Shown here one piece after another: positions 7,547 to 15,135 of a stretch of 64,000 nt of DNA. Under the pieces are notes generated by a model. That model did no database searches, was not told where the DNA came from, and was given only the letters and a program-made list of their open reading frames with translations. The DNA is from Kosmotoga olearia TBF 19.5.1 (GTDB lineage Bacteria; Thermotogota; Thermotogae; Petrotogales; Kosmotogaceae), in NCBI RefSeq assembly GCF_000023325.1, contig NC_012785.1, positions 124,001 to 188,000 of the forward strand, read 5' to 3'. Made by a program: the position numbers and the translations under genes. Numbering within the stretch: the first letter of the stretch is position 1; every line of letters starts with the position of its first letter.

Positions 7547-8291
7547 TATAAAACTTATTTTAGGGGACTGCATAGAGGAACTAAAAAAACTCGAAGCTGA
7601 AAGTGTAGATTTAATATTTGCGGATCCACCTTATAATCTATCAGGCGAAAACCATCTTACTGTACATGCAGGTAAACCAGTAAAACTCGATAAAGGCGAG
7701 TGGGATAAAATCGATAATATTCACGAATTTAATTTGAATTGGATAAAAGAATGTATCAGAGTTTTAAAGCCTCATGGAACAATATGGATCTCAGGGACAT
7801 TACATAATCATCCTTCCATAGGAATGGCCCTTAAACAACTTGGTTTATGGATAATTAATGATGTGGTCTGGTATAAACCAAATGCCACCCCACTTTTATC
7901 AAAAAACAGATTCGTTCCCTCAACTGAGATCATTTGGGTTGCAGGTAAAAGTAAGAAGTATTACTTCAACTATGAATTAGCAAAAGAAATGAACAAAGGA
8001 AAACAAATGAGAAATTTATGGACAATAAAAGCAAAAAGACATATAACTCCCCACCCCGCAGAAAAACCAGAAGAACTGCTGGAAAGAATAATCCTGATTG
8101 GTAGCAATGAAGCAGATACAATCCTGGATCCGTTTATGGGTTCAGGCACAACAGGTGTTGTAGCTAAAAGATATAATAGAAACTTCATAGGAATAGAAAT
8201 TAATCAAGAATATTTTGAATGGGCAAAAGAAAGAATTGAAAAAACGATCGTAAAACCATCTTTATTCGGGTCTATTAAAAAATCTGTGTAA
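7539..8291 (+). CDS. DNA adenine methyltransferase 2 (intact, orphaned)
   Basis: This 250-residue N6-adenine methyltransferase has motif IV first (FADPPYNLSG, about residues 29-38) and the S-adenosylmethionine motif DPFMGSGTTGVVA near 192-204, i.e. beta order. It overlaps the broken methyltransferase 1 by 8 nt. Type IIS systems of the AlwI kind need two adenine methylases, one per strand of an asymmetric site. This one would protect a single strand. With the endonuclease and the partner dead it is now an orphan methylase, perhaps kept for regulation or simply not yet decayed. The recognition site is unproven; a GGATC-like site is only an inference from the family. Confidence 0.9.
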   Translation: MLNIKLILGDCIEELKKLEAESVDLIFADPPYNLSGENHLTVHAGKPVKLDKGEWDKIDNIHEFNLNWIKECIRVLKPHGTIWISGTLHNHPSIGMALKQLGLWIINDVVWYKPNATPLLSKNRFVPSTEIIWVAGKSKKYYFNYELAKEMNKGKQMRNLWTIKAKRHITPHPAEKPEELLERIILIGSNEADTILDPFMGSGTTGVVAKRYNRNFIGIEINQEYFEWAKERIEKTIVKPSLFGSIKKSV

Positions 8292-8319
8292 ACTCTCTTT
8301 GTCCCGAGATTTGGGATTG

Positions 8320-8602
8320 GAGCGAACTCCTGGTAAGAATCCGAGAGTCCGAGAATCGAGAGGGCCGCTGTGCGGCGGATACGAATCCCTTCGGGATTGA
8401 CCCGAACTCCTTCGGAGTTGTCCCGAACCACTTCGTGGTTGTTCCGAACCGCAAGCGGTTGTTACGAACTCCTGGTAAGAATCGAGAGTCCGAGAACCGA
8501 GAGGGCCACTGCGTGGCGGATACGAATCCCTTCGGGATTGACACGAACTCCTTCGGAGTTGTTCCGAACCACTACGTGGTTGTCTCGAACCGCAAGCGGT
8601 TG
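8320..8602 (+). repeat. Array of short palindromic hairpin units (locus 1)
   Basis: Two blocks of four hairpins with roughly 21-bp period lie at 8384-8460 and 8524-8601. Stems are AATCCC/GGATT, AACTCC/GGAGTT, AACCAC/GTGGTT and AACCGC/GCGGTT, with TTCG, TACG or AAG loops and a constant YCG linker. Each block is preceded by a GCCGC/GCGGC-type or GCCAC/GTGGC hairpin (8364-8376, 8505-8517) and a GAGAGTCCGAGAA module. Stem bases vary in pairs, so base pairing is conserved rather than sequence. The open frames across it are artefacts of the repeats. No gene is present from 8292 to 9354. Confidence 0.9.
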
Positions 8603-8610
8603 AAAAAACT

Positions 8611-8682
8611 GTCATTCTGGAAATGTTCTATCCAGAATCTTGTTTTCTTAAGTACGGGATCCTGAATCAAGTTAAGGATGAC
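8611..8682 (-). repeat. MITE-like repeat copy A (72 bp, full length)
   Basis: This copy is bounded by GTCATTCTGG and CCTTAAGGATGAC-type ends and contains two internal hairpins (TTCTGGA...TCCAGAA and CCTGAA...TTCAGG forms). Full copies occur in the opposite orientation at 33633, 35835 and 35974, with partial ones at 31548 and 33212. It directly follows an AACCGC hairpin unit and GAAAAA, exactly as copy D does. Confidence 0.85.
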
Positions 8683-8694
8683 TAGTTAGACTCA

Positions 8695-8848
8695 AGAACT
8701 TAGAGTCCGAGAGTCCGAGAATCGAGAGGGTCGCTGTGCGGCTGGTGAGCACGCTGCGCGTGGGTAAGCCCTGCTACGCTGGGGGTAGTCTGGCTACATC
8801 AGGGGTGTGCACTCCTTCGGAGTTGTCCCGAACCACTTCGTGGTTGAA
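8695..8848 (+). repeat. Second hairpin module with GGGTAAGC linkers
   Basis: A GAGAGTCCGAGAATCGAGAG stretch leads into hairpins built from CACGC/GCGTG, CCCTGC...GGGG, CTGGC...CAG, AACTCC-like and AACCAC/GTGGTT stems. The same module, inverted and slightly diverged, lies at about 36055-36170. The remainder to 9000 shows nothing I recognise. Confidence 0.75.
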
Positions 8849-9040
8849 AGAGCAGGACGTTTGCGGAGGCAGTAAAAGCTAAAGAGCGAGATTGGATGTT
8901 GAAGATTGGATAGGGTGAACATACGATTTCACCTCTATTGCAGAAATTTACTTCAAGATTGCGGAAATATATTTCCGCAATAAAATGGTAGTGACTACAG
9001 TTTACTGATTACAGGAAAATGAAGCAGAACAGTCCACAAG

Positions 9041-9082
9041 GGAAAATGGGGACAGTCCACTGCGGTGCAGTCCCCATTTTCC
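9041..9082. repeat. Long perfect hairpin with GGGGACAGTCC core
   Basis: GGAAAATGGGGAC pairs perfectly with GTCCCCATTTTCC around AGTCCACTGCGGTGCA. The same core with a different stem extension occurs at 31501-31544. No T-run follows, so it is not an ordinary terminator. Confidence 0.8.
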
Positions 9083-9113
9083 CTACTTTCGAACAACCGA
9101 CAACGGGTTTTAC

Positions 9114-9254
9114 CGTCGCTCCACCAGCTGACAGCCTCACAAGCGTCTTGTTTTTTTCCCGGGCTCTCGGATCTCGACTTTTTATCAGCGTCGCAAGCCT
9201 CCGTCTTCGAGCGTCGCTCCACCAGCTGACAGCCTCGCAAGCGTCTTGTTTTTT
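9114..9254 (+). repeat. Direct repeats of about 43 bp
   Basis: Two near-identical copies (9114-9157 and 9212-9254) begin CGTCGCTCCACCAGCTGACA and end in CAAGCGTCTTG plus a T-run. They are separated by CTCTCGG/CTCGGA words. A diverged third copy lies at 36265-36300. They belong to the same repeat neighbourhood as the hairpin arrays. Confidence 0.8.
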
Positions 9255-9354
9255 CTCGGACTCTCGGTTCTCGGATTCTCGTGTATTCAGTTGGCACGGT
9301 TTTGTGTATAGGTAGTCGAGGCAAAAATTCCAATTTTTAGAGGAGGGGTATTAA

Positions 9355-9792
9355 ATGAGAAAAAGAGGATTTTCACTCGTTGAACTTCTTATCGTTTTGG
9401 CGGTTATCGCTGCGTTAATCGCTACAATCACACCGGTTGCTTTGAACGCTATCAAGAAGGCACAGGCTACAAAGGTTGCACAGAACCTGAAGACACTCGC
9501 TAGCTCCTTTGAGAACAAGGCATATGTTGATGGCACAGCTCCATCATCCATTAGCGATCTTGGAAGAGATATCGACACAGCCAAGTACGGTGTTGCTTAT
9601 ACAGAGTCCGCCGGAGATTACACAGTCGTAGTATTCACAACAGAAGATGTCGACTTCAACACTGTTCAGGGAATCCTGAAGGATGCGGTATCTTCCGATC
9701 CAGGTACCAGTGGTTACACTTTCCTGAGTGGTGGTCTTAGCAGCACAACTGGCGGAACAGTATTCTACGAATTCAGCTTTGTAGTCTATTGA
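9355..9792 (+). CDS. Type IV pilin-like protein
   Basis: A 145-residue protein with a short basic leader and the prepilin peptidase site RKRG|FSLVELL (conserved Glu5 of the mature protein). A hydrophobic helix of about 20 residues follows, then a small globular head rich in Thr, Ser and Gly. Such proteins are processed at the inner membrane and assembled into type IV pili or pseudopili for adhesion, motility, secretion or DNA uptake. A GAGGAGGGG site precedes the ATG and a terminator follows at 9806. The next gene shares its N-terminus and head segment, so the pair arose by duplication. No pilus assembly genes are in the window. Confidence 0.88.
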   Translation: MRKRGFSLVELLIVLAVIAALIATITPVALNAIKKAQATKVAQNLKTLASSFENKAYVDGTAPSSISDLGRDIDTAKYGVAYTESAGDYTVVVFTTEDVDFNTVQGILKDAVSSDPGTSGYTFLSGGLSSTTGGTVFYEFSFVVY

Positions 9793-9805
9793 TGAATTCA
9801 AGTAA

Positions 9806-9837
9806 CAAAAAAGCCTCCCATGTGGGAGGCTTTTTGT
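9806..9837 (+). terminator. Terminator after the first pilin gene
   Basis: GCCTCCCA pairs with TGGGAGGC across a short loop, flanked by A6 and T5, 14 bp after the stop codon. Confidence 0.9.
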
Positions 9838-9938
9838 TTGCTGCCCCCCTAGAAACTATCTTTGTTAAGGGTTGGATGTTGCATTGGCATAATTTTGCAT
9901 TAATCTGCGTGAAAAATATTTAAAAAGGGGTGGCCAAT

Positions 9939-10946
9939 ATGCAAAGAATAAAAAAAGGTTTTTCACTAATCGAGTTGCTGATAGTTCTTGCGGTAATAGC
10001 CGCTGTTGCTTCTGTAATGACCACCATAGCAATAAATGCGGTAAGAGCTGCGAGGGCTACAAAGGTAGCTTACAATTTCAGAATTCTTTCTCAATCAGTA
10101 ACAAACAAAATTTACATAGACAATGAAATTCCCTCCACTATAAATGAACTTGGAGAAAATATTGATACGGAGAATTACGGTGTAGCATGGAGGGGAAGTG
10201 ACGGTTTCTATGAATTTGTCGTGTTCACTTCCGAAGACGTAGATATAACGACGCTTCATGAAAAACTCCTGAACGTTAGCGGAACGGTTCCGTCGGGTGA
10301 TTTTACTTTCATTGCTGGCGGCAAAAGTGATTTTGATGGTATGACTGCATGTTATATCTTCCTGCTGGACGAGCAGGGTAATCCTGCGTCCATGTCTTAC
10401 GGCTCTTACACCTTTGACGAAGATTTTGATATCAGCACGTTGGTGTCAGTTTATGGAAGGGACTGGGTTGCAACTGAACAGGGACTTATGCCATCAAAAT
10501 GGGGCGAAGCAAGAGCAATTCTTCCCGGAGATGAAACCTGGACAGATTACACCGTAAACGTTGTTGCAACGTATTCTGAGGGTAATGGTTATGCAATATA
10601 CATAAGGGCGACAGGTGAAGCTGATAACATAACCGCTTATGCTTTTCAGGTTGACCCCGGATACGGTTCCGGTGCGTTTTTAGTAAGACCTGTATATGAC
10701 GGTAGGGAAAGATCGCCCATAGCAATAACATGGTTCAGAAATATCGATGATGGTTGGACCCTGCCGATAAGACCAGAAAAGCACTATATAACAATTACTG
10801 CCGAAGGTAATCACTTCACCATGACCTTCAACGGTATTGAGGTTCTTAACTTTACAGACGATAGATTCCCCAGCGGACGAGTAGGAATTAGAAAATGGCA
10901 TAAGACAGATGTAGCCTTTGAAAGCATAGAGATACAGCAGAATTGA
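9939..10946 (+). CDS. Type IV pilin-like protein with C-terminal lectin-like domain
   Basis: The start is the same prepilin type (KKG|FSLIELL) and the head resembles the preceding pilin: the NYGVAW and TSEDVDI segments match NYGVAY/KYGVAY and TTEDVDF there. Instead of ending near residue 145 it continues with about 185 residues. This extension has alternating beta strands (WTDYTVNVVATYSEGNGYAI, HYITITAEGNHFTMTFNG, FPSGRVGIRKW), the pattern of concanavalin-like jelly-roll folds of the LamG/DUF1080 kind. It would display a possible sugar-binding domain on a pilus or pseudopilus. ATG 9939 is preferred over GTG 9930 because AAAGGGGTGG lies at the right distance. The fold assignment is by pattern only. 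Confidence 0.8.
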   Translation: MQRIKKGFSLIELLIVLAVIAAVASVMTTIAINAVRAARATKVAYNFRILSQSVTNKIYIDNEIPSTINELGENIDTENYGVAWRGSDGFYEFVVFTSEDVDITTLHEKLLNVSGTVPSGDFTFIAGGKSDFDGMTACYIFLLDEQGNPASMSYGSYTFDEDFDISTLVSVYGRDWVATEQGLMPSKWGEARAILPGDETWTDYTVNVVATYSEGNGYAIYIRATGEADNITAYAFQVDPGYGSGAFLVRPVYDGRERSPIAITWFRNIDDGWTLPIRPEKHYITITAEGNHFTMTFNGIEVLNFTDDRFPSGRVGIRKWHKTDVAFESIEIQQN

Positions 10947-10982
10947 TCCTAGAAGGAAAGTGCTTATCATGTACTTTGCATC

Positions 10983-11324
10983 TCAATTTCCAAAATTTTT
11001 TCTATCCTCTTCATAAACTTTTTTCATTTTATATGATTTAGCGATATCTCTTTCTGTCTGTCTGAAACGAATAATTCCCAAAATGATCGTAAATACGGAC
11101 ATTGGAATCAAACTATAACCAAAGAAAACCCAAATTGTTTCCGTTGGAAAAAGCTTTATGAGAGATAATCCAGAAACGAAGAACATGAATCCTGTTCGTA
11201 CGTAGGCAAGCAGCGTTCTTTCATTAGCAAGTTTTGATCTGCTAATAGCTAAATAATCGCGAAGTATTAGCTTGTTCGTATCGAATTCTTTGCATTTTTC
11301 AATTTCTTTTTTGCTAATTTTCAT
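10983..11324 (-). CDS. DUF202 family membrane protein
   Basis: About 113 residues with the DUF202 hallmark LANERTLLAYVRTGFMFF, followed by two hydrophobic segments and a charged C-terminal tail. The function of the family is unknown; members are small inner-membrane proteins. I prefer ATG 11324 (GGGA upstream). An earlier ATG at 11369 has its GGAG too close to be useful. It lies just downstream of the APC transporter on the same strand (gap about 60 bp) and may be co-transcribed with it. It converges with the pilin gene. Confidence 0.8.
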   Translation of the reverse strand: MKISKKEIEKCKEFDTNKLILRDYLAISRSKLANERTLLAYVRTGFMFFVSGLSLIKLFPTETIWVFFGYSLIPMSVFTIILGIIRFRQTERDIAKSYKMKKVYEEDRKNFGN

Positions 11325-11386
11325 TCCAATTCCCGTCCTATTTTTATATTTGCAAATGACATGAAGCATTCTCCAAAGAAACTATA

Positions 11387-12679
11387 TCATACATTTTTCC
11401 TAACCTTAATCTCTCTTTTAGTACACTTTCTGTATAACCACTCACCAGTAAAACTAAAAAACAGGATAATCATCAAAAATACCAATGTCAACAGAGAATG
11501 ACTCAGTAAATAACGAACTAATATCGAGAATGAAACAAGATTTCCTATGATAGCGAGCCATATCAGGATTAGATTGCCATGAGTTTCCTTTCGTAATCTC
11601 AAGTGTCCGATATTAACGGCTGCATAAACTAAAAGGAATGATGCGCTGCCTACCATAGCAATTTTGCTGAGGTCAAACAAATTAGCAAATAGTATAACAA
11701 GTCCGGCTGTTATAAACAAGCCCTCTATTCCTCTTCCCCAAACTTTTTTTTCGAAATACTTAGGTAATTCGCCTTCTTTAGCAATTATGTAACTAACGTT
11801 TGCTCCGCCATAAAGGGTCGCATTGATAGCTGACGCAGTTGAAAATAAAGCAGCAATAGCAATTATCGTGAACCCTATTGAGCCAAGAAAAGGTTTAGCC
11901 GCTTCGGCCAGGGCATAATCCTTTGCTCTCACAATCTCAGGCAATGGCAAATTTCCTATCACTGCCAATGACACACCAACATAGATCATAATAACAATAA
12001 AAACACTCAAGTAGAGAGCTCGAGGAAGAGTTTTAGCAGGGTCTTTCATGTCTTCTGCAGCATTTGTAATCAAACCGAACCCTTCATACGCAAGGAAAAC
12101 AATCGCTGCTGCAAAAAGTATATTATTAACTGGTGGAAATCTAGAGGGAGATAATAGTTCTGGTTTTATAAAGAAAAACCCAGCAATGGCAAATAATACG
12201 AGTATTCCCACCTTTATTGTAACAATAAATAATTCCGATCTACCCACAGCCTTCGACCCAATAAAATTAACAAAGACGAATAAAAGAATAATACCTGTCG
12301 CAAATATATTCAGTAGCATTGAGGGAGCATCTGGAAAAAAAGTCAACGCATATGCTGCAAACGCTCGTGCATAAAGGGAGAGTGCCAGAATATAGCCAAT
12401 CCACAGCAGAATGTTGAACCCTCCGCTTAAAATCCCACTACCAAAACTCCTGACCAGAAACTCAACAGGTCCACCAGCAGATGGATATTTTGCTCCCAAT
12501 TTGGCATAAGAATACGTACTAAAAAGTGCTACGATCCCCGCGATAACAAAAGAAAGATATACAGCATTGCCTCCTATCTGGCAAGCAGTACCCAATATCG
12601 AAAATATTCCTGCCCCCACCATACCACCAACACCTATTGACACAGCAGACCAAAGTCCTATCGATTTCTTTTCACCCAC
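11387..12679 (-). CDS. APC-superfamily amino acid permease
   Basis: A 430-residue, 12-helix transporter with the conserved first-helix motif GVGGMVGAGIFSILG and the second-helix YAKLGAKYPSAGG, both standard for the amino acid-polyamine-organocation superfamily. It would import an amino acid or similar solute by ion symport or exchange at the inner membrane. The substrate cannot be told from sequence. It starts with GTG after AGGGGGAAATAACT. It is probably transcribed with the DUF202 gene downstream. Confidence 0.9.
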   Translation of the reverse strand: MGEKKSIGLWSAVSIGVGGMVGAGIFSILGTACQIGGNAVYLSFVIAGIVALFSTYSYAKLGAKYPSAGGPVEFLVRSFGSGILSGGFNILLWIGYILALSLYARAFAAYALTFFPDAPSMLLNIFATGIILLFVFVNFIGSKAVGRSELFIVTIKVGILVLFAIAGFFFIKPELLSPSRFPPVNNILFAAAIVFLAYEGFGLITNAAEDMKDPAKTLPRALYLSVFIVIMIYVGVSLAVIGNLPLPEIVRAKDYALAEAAKPFLGSIGFTIIAIAALFSTASAINATLYGGANVSYIIAKEGELPKYFEKKVWGRGIEGLFITAGLVILFANLFDLSKIAMVGSASFLLVYAAVNIGHLRLRKETHGNLILIWLAIIGNLVSFSILVRYLLSHSLLTLVFLMIILFFSFTGEWLYRKCTKREIKVRKNV

Positions 12680-12773
12680 AGTTATTTCCCCCTAAGTAAT
12701 GCTATGGTAGTACAAATTTTAATATTTTGGTTCTCTTCTTTCAAACCTCTCTATCAACTCTCATTTTACCCTC

Positions 12774-12819
12774 AAAAAAAAACAACCCTGAAACGGTTCG
12801 ATGATGATCCGTCTCAGGG
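12774..12819 (-). terminator. Terminator after tRNA-Pro
   Basis: On the minus strand CCCTGAGACGG pairs with CCGTTTCAGGG and is followed by TTGTTTTTTTT, directly downstream of the tRNA 3' end. Confidence 0.85.
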
Positions 12820-12824
12820 ATCCC

Positions 12825-12900
12825 TGGTCAGGAGGCGGGGACTTGAACCCCGGGCCTCTGGTTCCCGAAACCAGCGTTCTACCGACTGAACTACCTCCTG
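12825..12900 (-). tRNA. tRNA-Pro(CGG)
   Basis: A complete cloverleaf can be folded: acceptor CAGGAGG/CCTCCTG, anticodon stem CTGGT/ACCAG with loop TTCGGGA (anticodon CGG), T arm GGTTCAAGTCC and an encoded CCA. The 76-nt length is normal. It lies between mnmA and the APC gene on the same strand and has its own terminator. Confidence 0.95.
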
Positions 12901-12935
12901 CCTACGTGAAATTCTATCACAGCATAAATACGATT

Positions 12936-14009
12936 TCAACTAACGACGTTTTCAATGAAGGCACTTCCCAGAACGATGTTGCCATCGTAAAATACCGCCA
13001 ATTGCCCGGGTGTTATAGCCAGCGCCGGTTTGTCAAATTCGACTTCCACTATATTACTGAAGATTCTTATTGTTGCGCCCTGAGCCTTCATGTTGCTTCT
13101 TATCTGACACTGACACCGAAGCTCTTTTTCATCTAGATCAGCCAACCAGTTCGGTTCAATTGCTCTGAATTTTTTTCTCATCACCGCTTCTTTTGGGCCG
13201 ACTACAACACGGTTTTTATCCGCATCAAGAGCTACAACATAAAGTTTTTTATCAGAAACTATTCCAAGCCCGCGACGCTGGCCAACAGTGTAAAAAGCCA
13301 ACCCTTTGTGTCTACCGAGAACGTTCCCTTCCAGATCGACTATCTCACCGGGTTTAATCTCAATCCCTTCTTCAAGAAGGAACCGCCTGTAATCGTTATC
13401 TGGTATGAAGCAGAGTTCCTGGCTTTCCTTTTTTGAGTGAACTGGAAGCCCTAATTCTCTTGCTATATCCCTTATCTCTTCCTTGGTCATATTACCATTG
13501 GGGAAGATTATATACGGAAGTTTTCTTCTCTTTATCCTTGAAAGAAAATAAGCCTGGTCCTTATACTTAGCAACTCCGCGAGCAAGACTTAATCCGTACT
13601 TCGGATGCTCAACAATTCTCGCATAGTGCCCGCTGGCAAATTTTTCCATTCCGTCGCCGAAGGCTTTCTCCATGAGAGCACCAAATTTCATCAGATCATT
13701 ACAACGAACACAAGGATTCGGTGTCTTTCCTGCTTGATATTCTCTTATGAAATAATCGATAATTTCTTTCCTGAAAATATCATTCAATTTTACTATCCTC
13801 AGTTCAATCCCGAGCTTGGCCGCTATTTTGTGCGTGTCGATAGTATCTGAAGGACTGCAGCAAACCTTCTTCTTTTCAGGGACAAGTTCAAATAACGTAT
13901 CCGGAAGGTTCTTCATGTGATATCCGACAACATCATGCCCCTCTGCCTTTAAAATCGCAGCAGCTACCGCGCTATCGACTCCGCCGCTCAATGCCACACC
14001 TATTTTCAC
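12936..14009 (-). CDS. mnmA: tRNA-specific 2-thiouridylase MnmA
   Basis: The protein opens MKIGVALSGGVDS, the PP-loop ATP site of MnmA, and has the two catalytic cysteines in NPCVRCN (about residue 99) and SQELCF (about 200). GQRRGLG and the C-terminal beta-barrel follow. It thiolates uridine 34 of tRNA-Lys, -Glu and -Gln using ATP and persulfide sulfur. The length (357 residues) is normal. I take GTG 14009 as the start because GGGTGA lies 5 bp upstream and it gives the usual family start. GTG 14018 and ATG 14015 overlap that site. Confidence 0.95.
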   Translation of the reverse strand: MKIGVALSGGVDSAVAAAILKAEGHDVVGYHMKNLPDTLFELVPEKKKVCCSPSDTIDTHKIAAKLGIELRIVKLNDIFRKEIIDYFIREYQAGKTPNPCVRCNDLMKFGALMEKAFGDGMEKFASGHYARIVEHPKYGLSLARGVAKYKDQAYFLSRIKRRKLPYIIFPNGNMTKEEIRDIARELGLPVHSKKESQELCFIPDNDYRRFLLEEGIEIKPGEIVDLEGNVLGRHKGLAFYTVGQRRGLGIVSDKKLYVVALDADKNRVVVGPKEAVMRKKFRAIEPNWLADLDEKELRCQCQIRSNMKAQGATIRIFSNIVEVEFDKPALAITPGQLAVFYDGNIVLGSAFIENVVS

Positions 14010-14061
14010 AAGCATCACCCGATCGATTCTAACACTCTTCTTTGTTTCAAAGGTTTCGAAT

Positions 14062-14091
14062 AGTATAATGACTATGAGAACCTTAATTCAA
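14062..14091 (-). promoter_or_regulatory. Putative promoter for mnmA
   Basis: Minus strand: TTGAAT (14086-14091), 18-bp spacer, TATACT (14062-14067), about 50 bp before the mnmA start. Confidence 0.5.
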
Positions 14092-14404
14092 TGAAACCTC
14101 CCACAATATAATAAGCCTGTGCTGGATGAAAGTTTACGCTACCACAAAATAGACTGTACCGCCTTCTACCCCAGACAAGATACAGGAAATATCCACAAAC
14201 AAGTTAACAAATTTTCAGCAAAGAGGTTTGAAAAATTCTTTGGAAAGAGTCAAATCTAATCATTGCCCATGAACCGTCAGGAGAGCAATTTAAACCGGGG
14301 ATCCTATTGAATTCTACGTTTTACTTTTTTTGTAAACTCAAGGTGCGTAAGTCGAAATCATAATAATGTAGACTATACAAAATCAATCAGGGGAGGAAAA
14401 AGCG
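14092..14404. other. Intergenic region upstream of the secreted protein
   Basis: No gene is supported. A stretch near 14120-14310 has a faint resemblance in translation to transposase N-termini (it includes IIAHEPSG), broken by a shift. It could be an IS relic but is too degraded to call. The ribosome-binding site GGGGAGGAAAA for the next gene is at its right end. Confidence 0.4.
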
Positions 14405-15097
14405 ATGAAACGAATACTGGTTTTTGTGCTTTTGTCTCTTTCAATAATTTCATTTGGTTCTTACAAGCTGGGAATTCTGAGTTTTGAATCACCTTATTCG
14501 ATTCACTTCTCTGGTCTTACCGAAGATCTCGTTTTTGCTGACGATCAGGGTCGCAGTTACCAGTTTTCTAACGTTATTGAACCAGAATTAAGCCTGAAAG
14601 CAAACAAATCCTCCGCTTTAGAATTTGGTATAGATTCTTATGATCTTCAGATAAGTGTCTGGTTTGACACTCTTGGGATCCTGGGTGCCGGACGAAACGA
14701 ATTCAGGATAGGCTGGAGAAAAGGATTCTTTGAAGCCGGGATCGGTATCAGAACCCTGTTTATAAACATCACCAAACAACTGGCCTGGCGCTTAGCAGAT
14801 TATTCTTACTACATGACAATAGACGGAACATTATTTGATCCCACACAAACTGAAGTCCTTTTGATTCACAGGATTAACGATTACTGTCCCGGAATTTATT
14901 TCACTGCTTATTTCGGAAATTTTTGGTTTTCCATTGCAGGCTATCCACTCGAATTTTCCTCTATTTTTGAAGAGCGTTATTTGAAGATCAGCGACGACGA
15001 TAATGAAGAAAAAATCTATTACCCAGGTGGAGGTTCCTTTAGCTTTTCGAACGATGAATTCTCTTTTGCGATAGGCTGGAGCTTTAAACTCTTTTAG
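14405..15097 (+). CDS. Secreted or outer-envelope protein of unknown function
   Basis: A 230-residue protein with a clear signal peptide (MKRILVFVLLSLSIISFGS). The mature part alternates polar and aromatic residues and ends in an aromatic residue after alternating strands (SFAIGWSFKLF), as outer-membrane barrels do. I do not recognise a family. It lies about 40 bp upstream of the amino-acid binding protein gene and may share its transcript, but a specific role in that uptake system is only suggested by position. Confidence 0.6.
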   Translation: MKRILVFVLLSLSIISFGSYKLGILSFESPYSIHFSGLTEDLVFADDQGRSYQFSNVIEPELSLKANKSSALEFGIDSYDLQISVWFDTLGILGAGRNEFRIGWRKGFFEAGIGIRTLFINITKQLAWRLADYSYYMTIDGTLFDPTQTEVLLIHRINDYCPGIYFTAYFGNFWFSIAGYPLEFSSIFEERYLKISDDDNEEKIYYPGGGSFSFSNDEFSFAIGWSFKLF

Positions 15098-15135
15098 AAC
15101 AGCCTTTTATATCCATTGATTGGAGGGGTGAGATT

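Noticed and set aside
8320-8602. Possible CRISPR array
   Set aside because: Period is about 21 bp, every unit is itself a hairpin, and there are no unique spacers of constant length and no cas genes nearby.
8262-8665. Several overlapping open frames on both strands with repeated Arg-Ile-Pro-Ser-Gly or Ser-Arg-Phe-Ser-like words
   Set aside because: They are translations of the palindromic hairpin units; no ribosome-binding sites, low complexity, and equivalent frames exist on both strands.
14120-14310. Possible IS110-type transposase relic
   Set aside because: Only a faint resemblance (IIAHEPSG in one frame), interrupted by a stop and a shift; not enough to call.
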